Shown here: piece by piece, positions 8,935 to 19,263 of the stretch
Layout: each line of letters opens with the position of its first letter
How positions within the stretch are numbered: position 1 is the stretch's first letter
From: Pseudomonas graminis
GTDB lineage: Bacteria > Pseudomonadota > Gammaproteobacteria > Pseudomonadales > Pseudomonadaceae
NCBI RefSeq assembly: GCF_004364335.1
Contig: NZ_SOCR01000007.1
Span: forward strand, 372,001-436,000
Direction: 5' to 3'
DNA: 64,000 bases
The notes under the pieces: model-generated
The model's database searches: none
Told to the model about the DNA's origin: nothing
Seen by the model: the letters and a program-made list of their open reading frames with translations, nothing else
Position numbers and translations under genes: made by a program

Positions 8935-9251
8935 CGCCATGGTCTGGCCGCATGCGTACCTGGCGGCGGCCGTCTGACAAACGCCTCGTGATAGACAGCG
9001 TCGATGACCCTATCGGAACAAGCGATTGGACGCTCAGGGGCCCTATCGGTAGCGTGCTCACTAATTGATCAGGTCTTTTGAGCGCTCTCTGCAATGCGGT
9101 TTAACGTCGCAGCAGCGTCTCCATCAGAGATCGGCGCCGTGTCCCTGACACCTCCGCGCACCAAGCCTGGATGCTTGAACCCCTCCTTCGTTTTCGCACC
9201 GCCGGCTCGTTCCGTCGCGGTGCGGTCCATTGCTTGCGAGCTTGAAAGCCT
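8935..9251. other. Intergenic region ahead of the formate/nitrite channel, with a direct repeat
   Basis: No gene is visible in these 317 bp. The 9-mer CCCTATCGG occurs twice in direct orientation at 9008-9016 and 9041-9049, 33 bp apart (about three helical turns), which could serve as a tandem operator. I looked for an Anr/FNR box and found no convincing TTGAT-N4-ATCAA. Confidence 0.4.
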
Positions 9252-10079
9252 ATGTCCATCAATACACCCCAGCAGATTGCCGAGATCACCATTGAAGCCG
9301 GCGTGAAAAAGTCCCATCTGCCGACCCCGGCGATTCTGGTGCTGGGCTTTCTCGCCGGAGCGTTCATCGCCCTTGGCTTTTTGCTGGACATCCATGTCAG
9401 CACGATGATCCCGGCGGCCTGGGCATCACTGGGTAACCTGATGGGCGCGGCGGTGTTTCCGCTGGGTCTGATTCTGGTGATCCTCGCCGGCGGCGAGCTG
9501 CTCACGGGCAACATGATGAGCCTGCCGACCGCGATGTTCGCGGGTCGGGTGCCCCTGTCGGCGGTGGCGCGCAACTGGGCGCTGGTCACGTTCGCGAACC
9601 TGCTGGGCGCGCTGTTCGTGGCCTACTTCTTCGGCCATGTGCTGGGCCTGACTGAAGGTGCGTACCTGGCCAAGACCCTGGCCATCGCCAAGGCCAAAGT
9701 CAGCGCTGATTTCGGTCAGGCGTTTATTTCCGGCATTGGTTGCAACTGGTTGGTGTGCCTGGCGGTCTGGTTGTCATACGCCAGCAAAGACGTGACCGGG
9801 AAAGTGGTAGCCATGTGGTTCCCGATCATGGCCTTCGTCGCCATCGGCTTCCAGCACGTGGTCGCCAACATGTTCGTGATCCCGGCGGCGATCTTTGCCG
9901 ATGCCCTGAGCTGGACCGATTTCGTTGAAAACTTCGTCGCGGTGTTCCTTGGCAACGCCGTGGGGGGTGCAATTTTCGTCGGGCTCGCGTATTACGTGTC
10001 CTATTCGAAAGCCATTCAGGCTTCGGCAACCGGCGTCACTGATGCGGCCATCGAGCAGCAGACCGGAAGCCAGATTTAA
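9252..10079 (+). CDS. Formate/nitrite transporter family channel (FocA/NirC)
   Basis: A 275-residue FNT-family membrane protein with six predicted helices. The family signatures GGELLTGNMMSLP near residue 75 and GIGCNWLVCLAVWL near 163 carry the pore-lining Asn and the broken-helix elements; AFVAIGFQHVVANMFVIP near 195 holds the conserved channel His. Such pentameric channels move formate, nitrite or hydrosulfide across the inner membrane. The moaA gene follows 75 bp downstream on the same strand, suggesting a link to nitrite handling or to a molybdenum-dependent nitrate reductase or formate dehydrogenase encoded elsewhere. Formate versus nitrite cannot be decided from sequence alone. Confidence 0.87.
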   Translation: MSINTPQQIAEITIEAGVKKSHLPTPAILVLGFLAGAFIALGFLLDIHVSTMIPAAWASLGNLMGAAVFPLGLILVILAGGELLTGNMMSLPTAMFAGRVPLSAVARNWALVTFANLLGALFVAYFFGHVLGLTEGAYLAKTLAIAKAKVSADFGQAFISGIGCNWLVCLAVWLSYASKDVTGKVVAMWFPIMAFVAIGFQHVVANMFVIPAAIFADALSWTDFVENFVAVFLGNAVGGAIFVGLAYYVSYSKAIQASATGVTDAAIEQQTGSQI

Positions 10080-10089
10080 CGCTGCAGCC

Positions 10090-10114
10090 GCGCGCCTTTC
10101 TTATTGGGGCGCGC
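10090..10114 (+). terminator. GC-rich stem-loop between the FNT channel gene and moaA
   Basis: GCGCGCC at 10090-10096 pairs perfectly with GGCGCGC at 10108-10114 across an 11-nt AT-rich loop, 11 bp after the channel stop codon. There is only a weak T-run afterwards (CCTGTTTC), so partial termination or an mRNA stabiliser is as likely as a true terminator. Confidence 0.4.
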
Positions 10115-10154
10115 ACCCTGTTTCTGCCACGTGTCACGTTGTTGAGAGTAATCA

Positions 10155-11153
10155 ATGTCAGATCGAGTCCTGATGGACAGCTATTCACGCAAAGTCGATT
10201 ACGTCCGCATGTCGGTGACGGATCGCTGCGATTTCCGCTGCGTGTATTGCATGGCCGAGGACATGACCTTCCTCCCCCGTCAGCAGATTCTCTCCCTCGA
10301 AGAAATCCATCAACTGGCCGAGCGTTTTGTGGCGCTGGGCACCAAGAAGATCCGTCTGACCGGCGGTGAGCCATTGGTGCGCTCCGGCATCGTCGGGCTG
10401 GTTCGCAGCATCGCCGCCCTGCCCGGCCTGCGCGAACTGTGCATGACCACCAACGGCTCGCAGCTCGACAAACTCGCCGTGCCGCTGTTCGAAGCCGGTC
10501 TCAAGCGCCTCAATATCAGCCTCGACAGCCTCGATCCCGCGCGCTTCAAGGAACTGACCCGCACCGGTGATCTGAGCAAGGTGATTGCCGGAATCGACGC
10601 CGCCAACGCGGCCGGTTTCGAGCGCACCAAGCTCAACTGCGTGGTGATGCAGGGCCGCAACGACCACGAGATCAATGATCTGGTGGCCTTCGCCATTGAT
10701 CGTGGCGTGGATATCACGTTTATCGAAGAGATGCCCCTCGGGACGATCAGCGAGCACAGCCGCGCCGAGTCGTTCTACTCCAGCGAGCAGGTGCGCGAAC
10801 GTATCGCCGAGCGCTACACCCTGGTGCATTCCACCGAGTCCACGTCCGGGCCTTCCCGCTACTGGCGCGTGGCTGAAGCGCCGCACATCCGCATCGGCTT
10901 CATCTCGCCCCACAGCCACAACTTCTGCGCAACCTGCAACCGCGTTCGCGTGACGGTGGAAGGTCGTTTGCTGTTGTGCCTGGGTAACGAGCATTCGGCC
11001 GATCTGAAAGCTGTGCTGCGGGCCAATCCGGGTCAGCCGGACAAGCTTGAGAAAGCCATCGTCAACGCCATGCAATTGAAGCCGTGGAAGCACAACTTCG
11101 AGCTCAACGATGACGTGCAGGTGGTGCGGTTCATGAACATGACCGGCGGCTGA
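10155..11153 (+). CDS. moaA: GTP 3',8-cyclase MoaA
   Basis: A 332-residue radical-SAM enzyme catalysing the first step of molybdenum cofactor synthesis, the rearrangement of GTP to 3',8-cyclo-GTP in the cytoplasm. The N-terminal Fe-S motif CDFRCVYC lies near residue 25, the SAM contact LTGGEPLVR near 69, and the C-terminal cluster cysteines in [11 protein letters not shown] near 258 with a third Cys in LLLCLGNEH. It ends in the Gly-Gly pair required by MoaA. It stands apart from other moa genes, next to a formate/nitrite channel, and is probably an additional moaA copy serving a specific molybdoenzyme system. The start follows a weak GAGAG site. Confidence 0.93.
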   Translation: MSDRVLMDSYSRKVDYVRMSVTDRCDFRCVYCMAEDMTFLPRQQILSLEEIHQLAERFVALGTKKIRLTGGEPLVRSGIVGLVRSIAALPGLRELCMTTNGSQLDKLAVPLFEAGLKRLNISLDSLDPARFKELTRTGDLSKVIAGIDAANAAGFERTKLNCVVMQGRNDHEINDLVAFAIDRGVDITFIEEMPLGTISEHSRAESFYSSEQVRERIAERYTLVHSTESTSGPSRYWRVAEAPHIRIGFISPHSHNFCATCNRVRVTVEGRLLLCLGNEHSADLKAVLRANPGQPDKLEKAIVNAMQLKPWKHNFELNDDVQVVRFMNMTGG

Positions 11154-11242
11154 ATAGGCCCTTGTTGCTGAGCTGTTAGCGCATTATGAGAAGCCTGGCA
11201 GCCTCCACGCTTGAGACCGCCAGTCCTTGCTGAACAGGCTGA

Positions 11243-12064
11243 TCAGCCCTTGATGAAGCCCAGCAGAATCGCATTGATCTCTTCCGGCTGAACCGTGCAC
11301 ATGCCGTGGGCGCCGCCCTTGACGACGTGCAGCGTCGAGCCTTTCACCAACTCGTGACTCTTGTAGCCGGACGCGACGATCGGGACGATCTGGTCGTCAT
11401 CGCCGTGCAGGATCAGGGTTGGCACGTCGATCTTTTTGAGGTCTTCGGTGAAGTCGGTTTCCGAGAACGCCTTGATGCAGTCGAACTCGCCTTTGATGCT
11501 GCCCAGCATGCCGATGGACCAGAACGAGTCGATCGCGCCCTGGGAGGTTTTCACGCCGTCGCGGTTGAAGCCAAAGAACGGCACGGCGAGATCCTTGAAG
11601 AACTGTGAGCGGTCGGCGGTGAAGCCGGCGCGGATGCCGTCAAACACCTCCATGGGCAGGCCTTCGGGATTGGCGTCGGTTTTGAGCATGATGGGTGGGA
11701 CCGCGCCGATGAGGACGGCTTTGGCGACCCGTGCGGTGCCATGGCGGCCGATGTAGCGGGCGACTTCGCCACCGCCGGTGGAGTGGCCGATCATGATGGC
11801 GTCTTTGAGGTCGAGGGCTTCGAACAGTTGGGCGAGGTCGTCGGCGTAGGTGTCCATGTCGTTGCCTTCCCAGGTCTGGCCTGAGCGCCCGTGGCCGCGG
11901 CGGTCGTGGGCGATGACGCGGAAGCCGTGCTGGCCGAGGAAGAGCATTTGCGCATCCCAGGCGTCGCCGTCGAGGGGCCAGCCATGGGAGAAGACGATCG
12001 GCTGGCCGGTGCCCCAGTCTTTGTAGAAGAATTCGGTGCCGTCTTTCAGGGTCAGGGTGGTCAT
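11243..12064 (-). CDS. Alpha/beta hydrolase (non-heme chloroperoxidase-like)
   Basis: A 273-residue alpha/beta hydrolase of the cofactor-free haloperoxidase/esterase group. The oxyanion HGWPLDGD lies near residue 27, the nucleophile elbow [17 protein letters not shown] has its Ser near 95, the acid is in [12 protein letters not shown] near 224 and the catalytic His in GGAHGMC near 253. Members hydrolyse esters and show perhydrolase activity in vitro; the natural substrate is unknown. ATG 12064 (MTTLTLKDG) was chosen because it matches the family N-terminus and follows a GAGGA site; the open frame upstream (to 12361) translates repeat DNA. It is convergent with moaA. Confidence 0.88.
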   Translation of the reverse strand: MTTLTLKDGTEFFYKDWGTGQPIVFSHGWPLDGDAWDAQMLFLGQHGFRVIAHDRRGHGRSGQTWEGNDMDTYADDLAQLFEALDLKDAIMIGHSTGGGEVARYIGRHGTARVAKAVLIGAVPPIMLKTDANPEGLPMEVFDGIRAGFTADRSQFFKDLAVPFFGFNRDGVKTSQGAIDSFWSIGMLGSIKGEFDCIKAFSETDFTEDLKKIDVPTLILHGDDDQIVPIVASGYKSHELVKGSTLHVVKGGAHGMCTVQPEEINAILLGFIKG

Positions 12065-12160
12065 CGGATGCGGTCCTCGGGATAGGGTGCAGGGGAAGGT
12101 TGAGCGTAGTCCCGGATCGCGGATGTGCCTTGTCCATATGTGCTGGTTTGCGCTTCGCGA

Positions 12161-12450
12161 GATCAAGATCAAGATCAAGAGCGTCTGCCTGGGGGCAGAC
12201 TGTTTCGCCTCCGGCGAGTTACTTGATAAAGCCCCAAGTAACCAAGGGCTTATGCTCCTGGTTAGGCCCCTCCTTCGTCGGGGTTCCTTCACTCCGGTCT
12301 CGCTCCGTGGGCCCGCCGCCATCCGCCATCCATGGCGGGGGGCGGCTCTCGCGGCATCCATGCCGCTCGGCCCACGGAGCGAGACCTGCGTTCAGCCTGC
12401 ACCCAAGTCGCGATTGGCGGTGTCTGGACTTTTTGCGTATGAAGATCAAA
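12161..12450 (+). repeat. Structured dispersed repeat, copy A (~280 bp)
   Basis: One of three long copies in this window (others 26818-27098 reversed and 56886-57158). It opens with GATCAAGATCAAGATCAAGA and ends near GAAGATCAAA. Visible stems are GTCTGCC/GGCAGAC near 12183, GTTACTTG (12218-12225) with CAAGTAAC (12235-12242), and a perfect 18-bp stem GGTCTCGCTCCGTGGGCC (12296-12313) with its complement at 12369-12386. The big stem encloses two smaller hairpins built on CCATCCATGG and GCATCCATGC. The short open frame across it is conserved only because the DNA is repeated. It lies upstream of the hydrolase gene. Function unknown. Confidence 0.85.
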
Positions 12451-12460
12451 AACACATCAA

Positions 12461-13015
12461 AAGCTTCCCGGCTAAAGCCGGTCCCACAGGGTGTACGCGG
12501 TGCCTTTAGTGGGACCGGCTTCAGCCGGGAAGACGTCGGTGTGAGCACCACCATTTCCACTGAATACACGCACACTCACGGTAGGAGCCGGCTTGCTGGC
12601 GAACGCGGTGGCACAGGAATGAAGATGTCAACTGACCCACTGCATTCGCCAGCAAGCCGGCGCCTACGGACCGAATAAATCCGGATCAATAGCTTCCCGG
12701 CTAAAGCCGGTCCTACAGTCCGAGTTGCCGCTGCTACCACGGGCTGCACGTGCTGCTGTTAGTGGGACCGGCTTCAGCCGGGAAGACGTCGGTGTGAGCA
12801 CCACCATTTCCACTGAATGCACGCACACTCACGGTAGGAGCCGGCTTGCTGGCGAACGCGGTGGCGCTGAAATGGAGATGTCGACTGACCCACTGCGTTC
12901 GCCTGCAAGCCGGCTCCTACGGACCGAGTAAATTCGGATCAATGACTTCCCGGCGGAAGGCGGTCCCACTGGATGCACGCGCTGCTGTTAGTGGGACCGG
13001 CTTTAGCCGGGAAGA
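12461..13015. repeat. REP/REPIN cluster with a 253-bp tandem duplication
   Basis: Two REP families alternate: CTTCCCGGCTAAAGCCGGTC type (near 12463, 12509, 12692, 12762, 12949, 12990) and GTAGGAGCCGGCTTGCTGGC type (12581, about 12645, 12834, about 12898). The block starting at 12509 recurs at 12762 with the same spacer text between REPs, a 253-bp tandem copy; a third, more diverged REP pair follows. No gene is supported between 12065 and 13059; this cluster and the structured repeat fill most of that gap. Confidence 0.88.
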
Positions 13016-13059
13016 CGCCGGTGTGACGACCGGCGATGTCGCGGCCTGACACAGGTGCC

Positions 13060-15066
13060 TCAGGCCTGGTTGCCACCGCGACTCAATGCACCCAGACGAC
13101 CGGAGATCGATTGCATGCCTTTGCCCAGTTCGCGCAGGGTGCCGGCGTCCCGCGCGCCTTGTTCGCTGGAGGCGTGAATGCGCACCGCCAGCTCGTTGAT
13201 TTCGTGGGTGACATGGCTTTGCTCCTGAGCCGCCACCGCGATCTGATGGGCGCGCTGGACGATATCGTCGAAGCTGAAGACGGTGGTGCCCAGTGTGGCG
13301 GCGACGTTGACGGCCTGTTGCACCGACTCACGGGTGCGATGAGCGCCGTTCTGCATGGTCGAGACCGCCGCACTGGAGGCCTGACGCAACTGCGAGATCA
13401 TCTCCTGAATTTCGTTCGCCGACGCCTGGGTGCGCCCTGCCAGGGTGCGGACCTCATCGGCCACGACCGCAAAGCCACGGCCCTGTTCGCCTGCGCGTGC
13501 CGCTTCGATGGCGGCGTTCAGGGCCAGCAGATTGGTCTGTTGCGAGATCGATTTGATCACCTCCAGCACGCTGCCCACGCGCTCGATGTCATCGCCCAGC
13601 TGGGTGATGGCGCCCGCCGCCCCGGCAATGTCGGTTGCAAGCACTTCGATGGACTGGCTGTTGCTGTTGACCTGATCCTGGCTTTTCTGCGCCTCGCCCA
13701 GGGAACGGCGGGCGGTGTCGGAGCAGTCCGTGGTGTTCTGGGCGACTTCGTTGGCACTGGCCGACATCTCGGTGATTGCGGTCGCCAGCAAGGTGTTGTC
13801 CTGACGCTGGGATTCGGCCCGCTCGGCGACGCCTTGGGACAGCTGCGCCAGCTCGTTGGCCTGGCGCTCCAGGGACACCGACTCCTCGGCGATGCGGTGC
13901 AGCATGTTGCGCAGGGAACCTGCGTATCGGTTGACCGACTCACGCAGCGCGCCGATCTCGTCGGCACGCAAAATGGCCAGTTGAGTATCGGTACACCCGC
14001 CCTGCCCCAGGCTGTCGATTTGCGCGGTGGTTTCCTCCAGTTGCGCCAACAGCCGCTTGCCTGCCAGCCAGGCCAGACCCAGCAGCACGCCCAACAGCGG
14101 CAACAGGAACAACAGAATCTGTCCGGTGAGGCGGTTGGCCAGGCCGACCACCCGGGCTTCCGGGGTCACCAGGCCAATCCGCCAGCCGGTGCCGGCCATG
14201 GTCGCCAGCGTGACGTAGGCCGGGCCGTTGAGCCGGCCATCCTGCTCAATCCTCAGCGTCGAGAGGGCCGAGGTGTTGCTCGCGAGCTGATCAGCCACCG
14301 GCTTCAACCAGGGTTGCTCCTGGCTCAACCCGGTAATGGTCAGCAGGCCCTTGGTGCCTTTCGCATCGGGGAAATACAGCACGTTGCCTGAAGGATCCAC
14401 CGCGAATGCGTAGCCGTCGGTGACGCCGCCTTTCTCTTTGAGGAAGGCCGCCAGACCGTCAAGCTTCAGGTCGATGGTCGCGACCCCGGCGAACGCGCCC
14501 TGCGCCCGAAAAGGGACGCTGCAGGTGGTCATGGCCACGCCGCTGACCGGGTCCTGGTAAGCATCGGACCAGACGCAACGCCCTGCCGGTGCGGACTTGG
14601 CCCCGGTGTACCAGGTTTCAGCCTGATAAGGCGGCGTTTTGGCCTGGTTGTATTCGTCCGAAAAGTCCAGTCGATTGCCTGCGTCCCGTGCCCAGAAAAA
14701 ACTGCGACGCTCGGTGCCCGCCGCAAATGCGTTGGGTTCCGGCCACACGCCGCCACCGGCAATGGCGGAATCCCCCTGACTGTCGATCAAGCCGGGGAAG
14801 TTGCTCAGGTACAGGGCTTCTTCGTGGGGCAGCGTCTCCGCGAGCAGCGCCATGGCAGCAGCGGTCCCCTCGATGCGACTCAAGGGCAACGCCAGCTGAC
14901 GGGTGATGGCGCTGGCTGACTGCTCCGCCGACTCGGTGCCGGCGGCCACCAGTTGGGGTTTGCCCCCCAGGGTCATGACCGCGAAAATCGCCACCGCCGT
15001 GAGAATCAGCAATGTCAGGATCCCCAGGGTCATTCGTCCAGCGATACGGCGGGGAATCAACGACAT
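13060..15066 (-). CDS. Methyl-accepting chemotaxis protein with large periplasmic sensor
   Basis: A 668-residue chemoreceptor. A first membrane helix lies near residues 13-32, a ~290-residue periplasmic double-Cache-like domain follows (with GGGVWPEP near 104 and an aromatic WYTG segment near 152), then a second helix near 325-350 ([19 protein letters not shown]), a short HAMP-like linker, and a cytoplasmic coiled coil with the hairpin tip [18 protein letters not shown]. Signals would pass to CheW/CheA and flagellar or other outputs. The ligand is not evident. ATG 15066 was chosen over 15120 because it has a GGAG site and starts right before basic residues and the first helix. It lies between a repeat cluster and phnP. 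Confidence 0.9.
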   Translation of the reverse strand: MSLIPRRIAGRMTLGILTLLILTAVAIFAVMTLGGKPQLVAAGTESAEQSASAITRQLALPLSRIEGTAAAMALLAETLPHEEALYLSNFPGLIDSQGDSAIAGGGVWPEPNAFAAGTERRSFFWARDAGNRLDFSDEYNQAKTPPYQAETWYTGAKSAPAGRCVWSDAYQDPVSGVAMTTCSVPFRAQGAFAGVATIDLKLDGLAAFLKEKGGVTDGYAFAVDPSGNVLYFPDAKGTKGLLTITGLSQEQPWLKPVADQLASNTSALSTLRIEQDGRLNGPAYVTLATMAGTGWRIGLVTPEARVVGLANRLTGQILLFLLPLLGVLLGLAWLAGKRLLAQLEETTAQIDSLGQGGCTDTQLAILRADEIGALRESVNRYAGSLRNMLHRIAEESVSLERQANELAQLSQGVAERAESQRQDNTLLATAITEMSASANEVAQNTTDCSDTARRSLGEAQKSQDQVNSNSQSIEVLATDIAGAAGAITQLGDDIERVGSVLEVIKSISQQTNLLALNAAIEAARAGEQGRGFAVVADEVRTLAGRTQASANEIQEMISQLRQASSAAVSTMQNGAHRTRESVQQAVNVAATLGTTVFSFDDIVQRAHQIAVAAQEQSHVTHEINELAVRIHASSEQGARDAGTLRELGKGMQSISGRLGALSRGGNQA

Positions 15067-15206
15067 GGTCAAGCTCCGAAGGAAATGTAGGGCTACATTT
15101 GCAACGGCCGTGACAGGCAAAAGTTGAAGCCGGACAGACGTTTAAACGACATCGGCGACAGGTGGTTATAGGACGACTCGCCAGACCTCTCCCCGCCCGC
15201 CCCCGT

Positions 15207-15956
15207 TCAGACCAGCATGGCGTCCCGCGCCACCCGAACATGCCCGGGCAGTTCCGCGGCATGCTCCATCAACCACGCATCCAGCGTATGCCCGACATGG
15301 GTCAGCACGGCCTGATCGGGCTCGAGCGCTTCAATGATCTGCAGCGCCAGATTCACATCATTGTGGTTACGCGGCGTCTGCGGTTGCGGCGGCATGGAGC
15401 AGTCGATGACCAGCACGTCGAGCGCCTGGAGCTGCAAAAAAGCCTGGGTGTCGTGGGGCAAGCCGACGGTGTCGGTAAGGTAGGCGATGCGGCGTCCCCC
15501 GCCTTCGAGCAGATAACCGAGCGTCGGTTTCGAGTGCAGCAGCGGCAGCGCGGTGACGTGCAGTTCGCCCAGCGCACGGCTTTCAAAGGGCATGAAGGGC
15601 TGGCTGAAATCGAGGATACCGGGGTGTTTGTACAGGTCCGACAGCCCTTCCGCGTCCACCGGGCCGTGCACCGGGATCACCAGCCCCTGGCCCCAGCGCA
15701 GGTGCAGCAGGCCCTGGGCGTGGTCGGCGTGGTAGTGGGTTTGCAGGATGCCGCTGAGGCTGCGCGGCGGGAAGCGGTCGGTGAGGTCGGGCAAGCCGCT
15801 GTCGATGAGCCAGCGCTGTTCGCCCACTTCAACCAGCGCGCAGCACGGGCGTCGGCGCAGGCGTTGGTCGGCATGGGCGGCGTGACAAGCTGCGCATTCA
15901 CAGCCGTAGACCGGCACTTGCCGCGCATCCCCCGTGCCAAGAAGCGTCAGGCGCAT
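15207..15956 (-). CDS. phnP: Phosphoribosyl 1,2-cyclic phosphate phosphodiesterase PhnP
   Basis: A 249-residue metallo-beta-lactamase-fold hydrolase that opens the cyclic ribose phosphate left by the C-P lyase, giving ribose 1,5-bisphosphate. The metal motif THYHADHAQGL lies near residue 80, further metal ligands in IPVHGPVD and YLTDTVGLP, and a final LTHVGHTLD. N-terminal cysteines in GCECAACHAA form the extra zinc site typical of PhnP. ATG 15956 matches the family N-terminus MRLTLLGTGDA and overlaps the phnN 3' end by 10 bases; the longer upstream frame is antisense-like filler within phnN. It is the last gene of the operon. Confidence 0.93.
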   Translation of the reverse strand: MRLTLLGTGDARQVPVYGCECAACHAAHADQRLRRRPCCALVEVGEQRWLIDSGLPDLTDRFPPRSLSGILQTHYHADHAQGLLHLRWGQGLVIPVHGPVDAEGLSDLYKHPGILDFSQPFMPFESRALGELHVTALPLLHSKPTLGYLLEGGGRRIAYLTDTVGLPHDTQAFLQLQALDVLVIDCSMPPQPQTPRNHNDVNLALQIIEALEPDQAVLTHVGHTLDAWLMEHAAELPGHVRVARDAMLV

Positions 15957-16513
15957 GCGTGGGCGCGCTCCAGTCGCTGCAACAATCGGGCGACCGTTTG
16001 CTCCAGCGCGCCGGAGTTGTCGAGCACGATCAACGACGGGTCGCTCGCCTGCACGTCGTCGGCGAATTGCGCGTTGCGCGCCAGTCGGGTTTCGATGTCT
16101 TGGGCCGATTCCCGCGCGCGACTGAGCAAGCGCTCCCGCAAGACGGATTGATCCACGGTCAACAGCACCACCCACAGCGACGGATAACGCGACCGCGCTT
16201 GAGGCAGATGTCCGCGCGAGCCGTTGACCAGCACGTCGTGCCCGTCGGCCAGCCATTGATCGATCTCTTTGGGGATGCCGTAATGCAGGCCGTTGGCGAA
16301 CCAGCTCAAGGCAAACGCACCCTGAGACTGCAGTTCGTCGAAGCGCTCGACACTGACGGCCTGGGCCGCTTCGCCCTTGGCTTCCGCCGATCGGGTGATG
16401 ACCCGCCGCACGATCCGGCAGTCCCGCGCGGCCAGCGCCTCGCGGGCCGCATCCAGCAGGCTGTCCTTGCCCGAACCCGACGGCCCGATGAGATAGATCA
16501 ACCTGCCTGCCAT
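15947..16513 (-). CDS. phnN: Ribose 1,5-bisphosphate phosphokinase PhnN
   Basis: A 188-residue P-loop kinase related to guanylate kinases, with the Walker A motif IGPSGSGKDSLL near residue 9. It phosphorylates ribose 1,5-bisphosphate to PRPP in the cytoplasm, returning the ribose of the phosphonate pathway to nucleotide metabolism. Further family marks are RRVITRS near 37 and VNGSRGHLP near 96. Its start overlaps the phnM stop (TGATG) and its end overlaps phnP, indicating tight translational coupling. Confidence 0.93.
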   Translation of the reverse strand: MAGRLIYLIGPSGSGKDSLLDAAREALAARDCRIVRRVITRSAEAKGEAAQAVSVERFDELQSQGAFALSWFANGLHYGIPKEIDQWLADGHDVLVNGSRGHLPQARSRYPSLWVVLLTVDQSVLRERLLSRARESAQDIETRLARNAQFADDVQASDPSLIVLDNSGALEQTVARLLQRLERAHACA

Positions 16514-17676
16514 CAGAACACCCTCTTCGCTTGTCGCCAGACTTGTTGAATGATGGGCAGTGTGCCCAGAGCCCGGGCGTGGATCAGGTCGGCGCGCAGG
16601 CCGACACGGATCTCGCCGCGATCCTGCAAGCCCGCCGAACGGGCCGGTGCCAGGCTGACCGTGGTCACCGCCTGCGCCAGTCCGGCGCCCGTCGAGTCAT
16701 CTGCTGCATCCAGCTGGGCCCCCAGGGTGAACGCCGCCTGCAATAGGCTGGCCGGATAGTAATCGCTGGAGAGAATATCCAGTAGCCCTTCTTCGGCCAA
16801 TGTCGCCGCCGCAATATTGCCCGAGTGCGAGCCGCCGCGAACGATGTTCGGCGCGCCCATCAACACGCTCATGCCCAGGCGCCGGCAGCCCTGCGCGGCT
16901 TCAAGGGTGGTCGGGAACTCAGCGATGCTCATGCCGTAGGCCGCCGACTCTTCGACGTGGGCCAGTGTCGCGTCATCGTGGCTGGCCACCGACAACCCCC
17001 GCGCCAGGCAGATGTCAACGATGGCCCGGCGATAACGGTCGCTGTAGGTCTTGGAATTGGCGACCTGCTCAACGATGAAGGCGTCCATCTGTTCGCTGCT
17101 CAGGTGGTATTTGCCCATGTAGTACTCACGGTACTTGGATTCCAGGGCGAACTGGCGCTGGCCCGGCGAATGGTCCATCACCGACACCAGTTGCACCAGC
17201 GGCTGCTCGACCAGGTCGCGGAACACGCTGAGGGTGTCGGGGTGGCAGACTTCGCAGCGCAGGTGCAGGCGGTGCTCGGCGCGGGTCAGGTCGGCAGCGT
17301 TTGCCGAAGCGATCGCCTCGATCATGCCCGGCAGTTGCTGCATGCGTTTGCCCTTGGGATTGACGTCGCCGATGGACAGCGCGTCGAACACCGTGGTGAT
17401 GCCCGCCGCAATGATTTGCGCATCGTGGCTCATCACCGCCGAGGCCGACGGCCAGTCCACACCGGGGCGCGGGCTGAGGTGCTTTTCCAGGTTGTCGGTG
17501 TGCAGCTCGACCAGCCCCGGCAGCAGGTAATCACCATTCAGGTTCTGCGCCTGGGACAGTTGACTGATGCTGTCATCGACCTCGCTGATCAACCCGTCGC
17601 GCAGCACCACGGTGCCGGTGAAGACGCGCTCGGCAGTGACGATCTTGGCGTTGGTCAGGATCTGTTCGTTCAGCAT
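16513..17676 (-). CDS. phnM: Alpha-D-ribose 1-methylphosphonate 5-triphosphate diphosphatase PhnM
   Basis: A 387-residue amidohydrolase-superfamily enzyme. It removes pyrophosphate from the ribose-triphosphate phosphonate made by the PhnGHIJL complex, producing the substrate of PhnJ. The metal-binding [13 protein letters not shown] lies near residue 54, which is the PhnM version of the HxH motif; other conserved stretches are [22 protein letters not shown] and [13 protein letters not shown] with its metal-binding His and Asp residues. The gene overlaps the phnL end by 7 bases and phnN by 1. Length matches the family (~380). Confidence 0.94.
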   Translation of the reverse strand: MLNEQILTNAKIVTAERVFTGTVVLRDGLISEVDDSISQLSQAQNLNGDYLLPGLVELHTDNLEKHLSPRPGVDWPSASAVMSHDAQIIAAGITTVFDALSIGDVNPKGKRMQQLPGMIEAIASANAADLTRAEHRLHLRCEVCHPDTLSVFRDLVEQPLVQLVSVMDHSPGQRQFALESKYREYYMGKYHLSSEQMDAFIVEQVANSKTYSDRYRRAIVDICLARGLSVASHDDATLAHVEESAAYGMSIAEFPTTLEAAQGCRRLGMSVLMGAPNIVRGGSHSGNIAAATLAEEGLLDILSSDYYPASLLQAAFTLGAQLDAADDSTGAGLAQAVTTVSLAPARSAGLQDRGEIRVGLRADLIHARALGTLPIIQQVWRQAKRVF

Positions 17677-18410
17677 TGTTCGGTCTCCTTCAAGCTCGAC
17701 GCCATCGAAGCCTGCGGGTCAAGGTCGGGCGGGGTCATGTCCAGGTGGCGGTCGGACACCGCTTCCCGGGCCAGTCGGTCGTGGAAAATGCCTATCACTG
17801 CGGCGCCAGCGCTCTTCGCTTCATTGATCAATTCGAGGACCACCTGGCGATTGCCGTCGTCCAGCGATGCGGTGGGCTCGTCCAGCAGCATCACCGGCCA
17901 CGGCACCATGAAGCCGCGGGCGATGTTGACGCGCTGCTGTTCGCCGCCGGAAAACGTCCCCGGTGCCAATTGCCACAGGCGCTGGGGAATGTTCAGCCGA
18001 GCGAGCAGATCCTCGGCGCGGGTCCGGGCATCCTCGCGCTTCCAGCCACGGGCCAGCGCCGGTTCCATGACCACATCGACCGTGGCGACGCGCGGGATGA
18101 CGCGCAGAAACTGGCTGACATACCCGAGGGTCTGCTGGCGCACTTGCAGCACGTCCCGGGGCGCGGCGCCCACCAGCTCCAGCCACTCGCCCTGATGCTG
18201 CACGCGAATGCTGCCGCCGGCCGGCAGGTAGTTGCCGTAAAGGGTGCGCAGCAGCGTACTTTTGCCCGCGCCGGAATGGCCGTGGAGCACCAGGCATTCG
18301 CCGCCGCTGACGGAGAAATTCAGGCCGCGCAGCACGTTGAGCACGACGCCGTTCTGCTGGTGCAGGGTGAAGGTTTTCGAAAGGTCACGGACCTCGATCA
18401 GCGTGTTCAT
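17670..18410 (-). CDS. phnL: C-P lyase subunit PhnL (ABC-type ATPase)
   Basis: A 246-residue ABC ATPase-like protein with Walker [11 protein letters not shown] near residue 43, signature [14 protein letters not shown] near 153 and Walker [14 protein letters not shown]. PhnL is needed, with PhnGHI, for attaching the phosphonate to ribose triphosphate; it is not part of the importer. ATG 18410 (MNTLIEV) was preferred; an ATG three codons upstream at 18419 is equally placed. It starts 22 bp after phnK and overlaps phnM. Confidence 0.92.
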   Translation of the reverse strand: MNTLIEVRDLSKTFTLHQQNGVVLNVLRGLNFSVSGGECLVLHGHSGAGKSTLLRTLYGNYLPAGGSIRVQHQGEWLELVGAAPRDVLQVRQQTLGYVSQFLRVIPRVATVDVVMEPALARGWKREDARTRAEDLLARLNIPQRLWQLAPGTFSGGEQQRVNIARGFMVPWPVMLLDEPTASLDDGNRQVVLELINEAKSAGAAVIGIFHDRLAREAVSDRHLDMTPPDLDPQASMASSLKETEQC

Positions 18411-18432
18411 TGAAGGCATCCCGAAAGGCGGA

Positions 18433-19263
18433 TCATGGCTGCAGCACCGAAGACACCAGCAGCTGCGAATACGGATGTTGCGGGTCGTCGAGGATCTGAT
18501 CGGTCAGGCCGGTTTCCACCACATGGGAACGGCGCATGACCATCAGCCGATCGGCGAGCAAGCGGGCCACGGCCAGGTCGTGGGTGACGATCACCACCGC
18601 CAGGTCCAGCTCGCGCACCAGCCCGCGCATCAGGTCGAGCAAACGCGCCTGCACCGACACGTCGAGGCCGCCGGTGGGCTCGTCCATGAACACCAGCCGT
18701 GGGCCGGACACCAGATTTCGGGCGATCTGCAAACGTTGCTGCATGCCGCCGGAAAAAGTCCGTGGCAGGTCGTCGATGCGCGCCGGATCGATCTCCACTT
18801 GATTGAGCCAGTCCAGCCCCGCCGCCCGCAGCGCCTGATAATTGCGCACGCCCTGGGCCATCAGCCGCTCGCCGATATTGGCGCCGGCTGACACCGCCAT
18901 GCGCAGGCCGTCGCGGGGGTTCTGCTCGACGAAGCCCCACTCCGTGCGCAGCAAGGTGCGCCGTTCGGCCTCGCTGGCGCTGTAAAGGTCGAGCCATTGG
19001 CCGGCGCTTTTATGGGTGTCGGCGAGGCGGTAATCGATGACGCCGCTGTCGGGCGGGCAACGGCCGCTGAGCAACGACAGCAGCGTCGACTTGCCGGAGC
19101 CGGATTCACCGACAATGCCCAGCACCTCGCCCGGGTACAGCTCGAAACTGACGTCCTGGCATCCTTTCTCCGGCCCGTACAACTTGGTCAGTCCGCGTAC
19201 TTTCAGCAGCGGCTGGGTGCGATCGCTGACGGCATCCCGGTCGATCTGTTGAGCAGCGTTCAT
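18433..19263 (-). CDS. phnK: C-P lyase complex ATPase PhnK
   Basis: A 276-residue ABC ATPase-like protein that binds the PhnGHIJ core complex. Walker [17 protein letters not shown] lies near residue 47, signature [15 protein letters not shown] near 165 and Walker [15 protein letters not shown], with the switch histidine in [11 protein letters not shown]. It resembles dipeptide-transport ATPases, which is normal for PhnK. The start at 19263 overlaps the phnJ stop (ATGA); the longer open frame upstream translates phnJ in another frame and is not used. Confidence 0.93.
   Translation of the reverse strand: MNAAQQIDRDAVSDRTQPLLKVRGLTKLYGPEKGCQDVSFELYPGEVLGIVGESGSGKSTLLSLLSGRCPPDSGVIDYRLADTHKSAGQWLDLYSASEAERRTLLRTEWGFVEQNPRDGLRMAVSAGANIGERLMAQGVRNYQALRAAGLDWLNQVEIDPARIDDLPRTFSGGMQQRLQIARNLVSGPRLVFMDEPTGGLDVSVQARLLDLMRGLVRELDLAVVIVTHDLAVARLLADRLMVMRRSHVVETGLTDQILDDPQHPYSQLLVSSVLQP

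Noticed and set aside
8935..9251. Anr/FNR box before the formate/nitrite channel
   Set aside because: TTGATCAGGTCTTTTG near 9066 has only one good half; the second half does not match ATCAA.
12461..13015. CRISPR-like array
   Set aside because: Repeat units are palindromic REPs in alternating orientation with unequal spacers and a 253-bp duplication; no cas genes are nearby.
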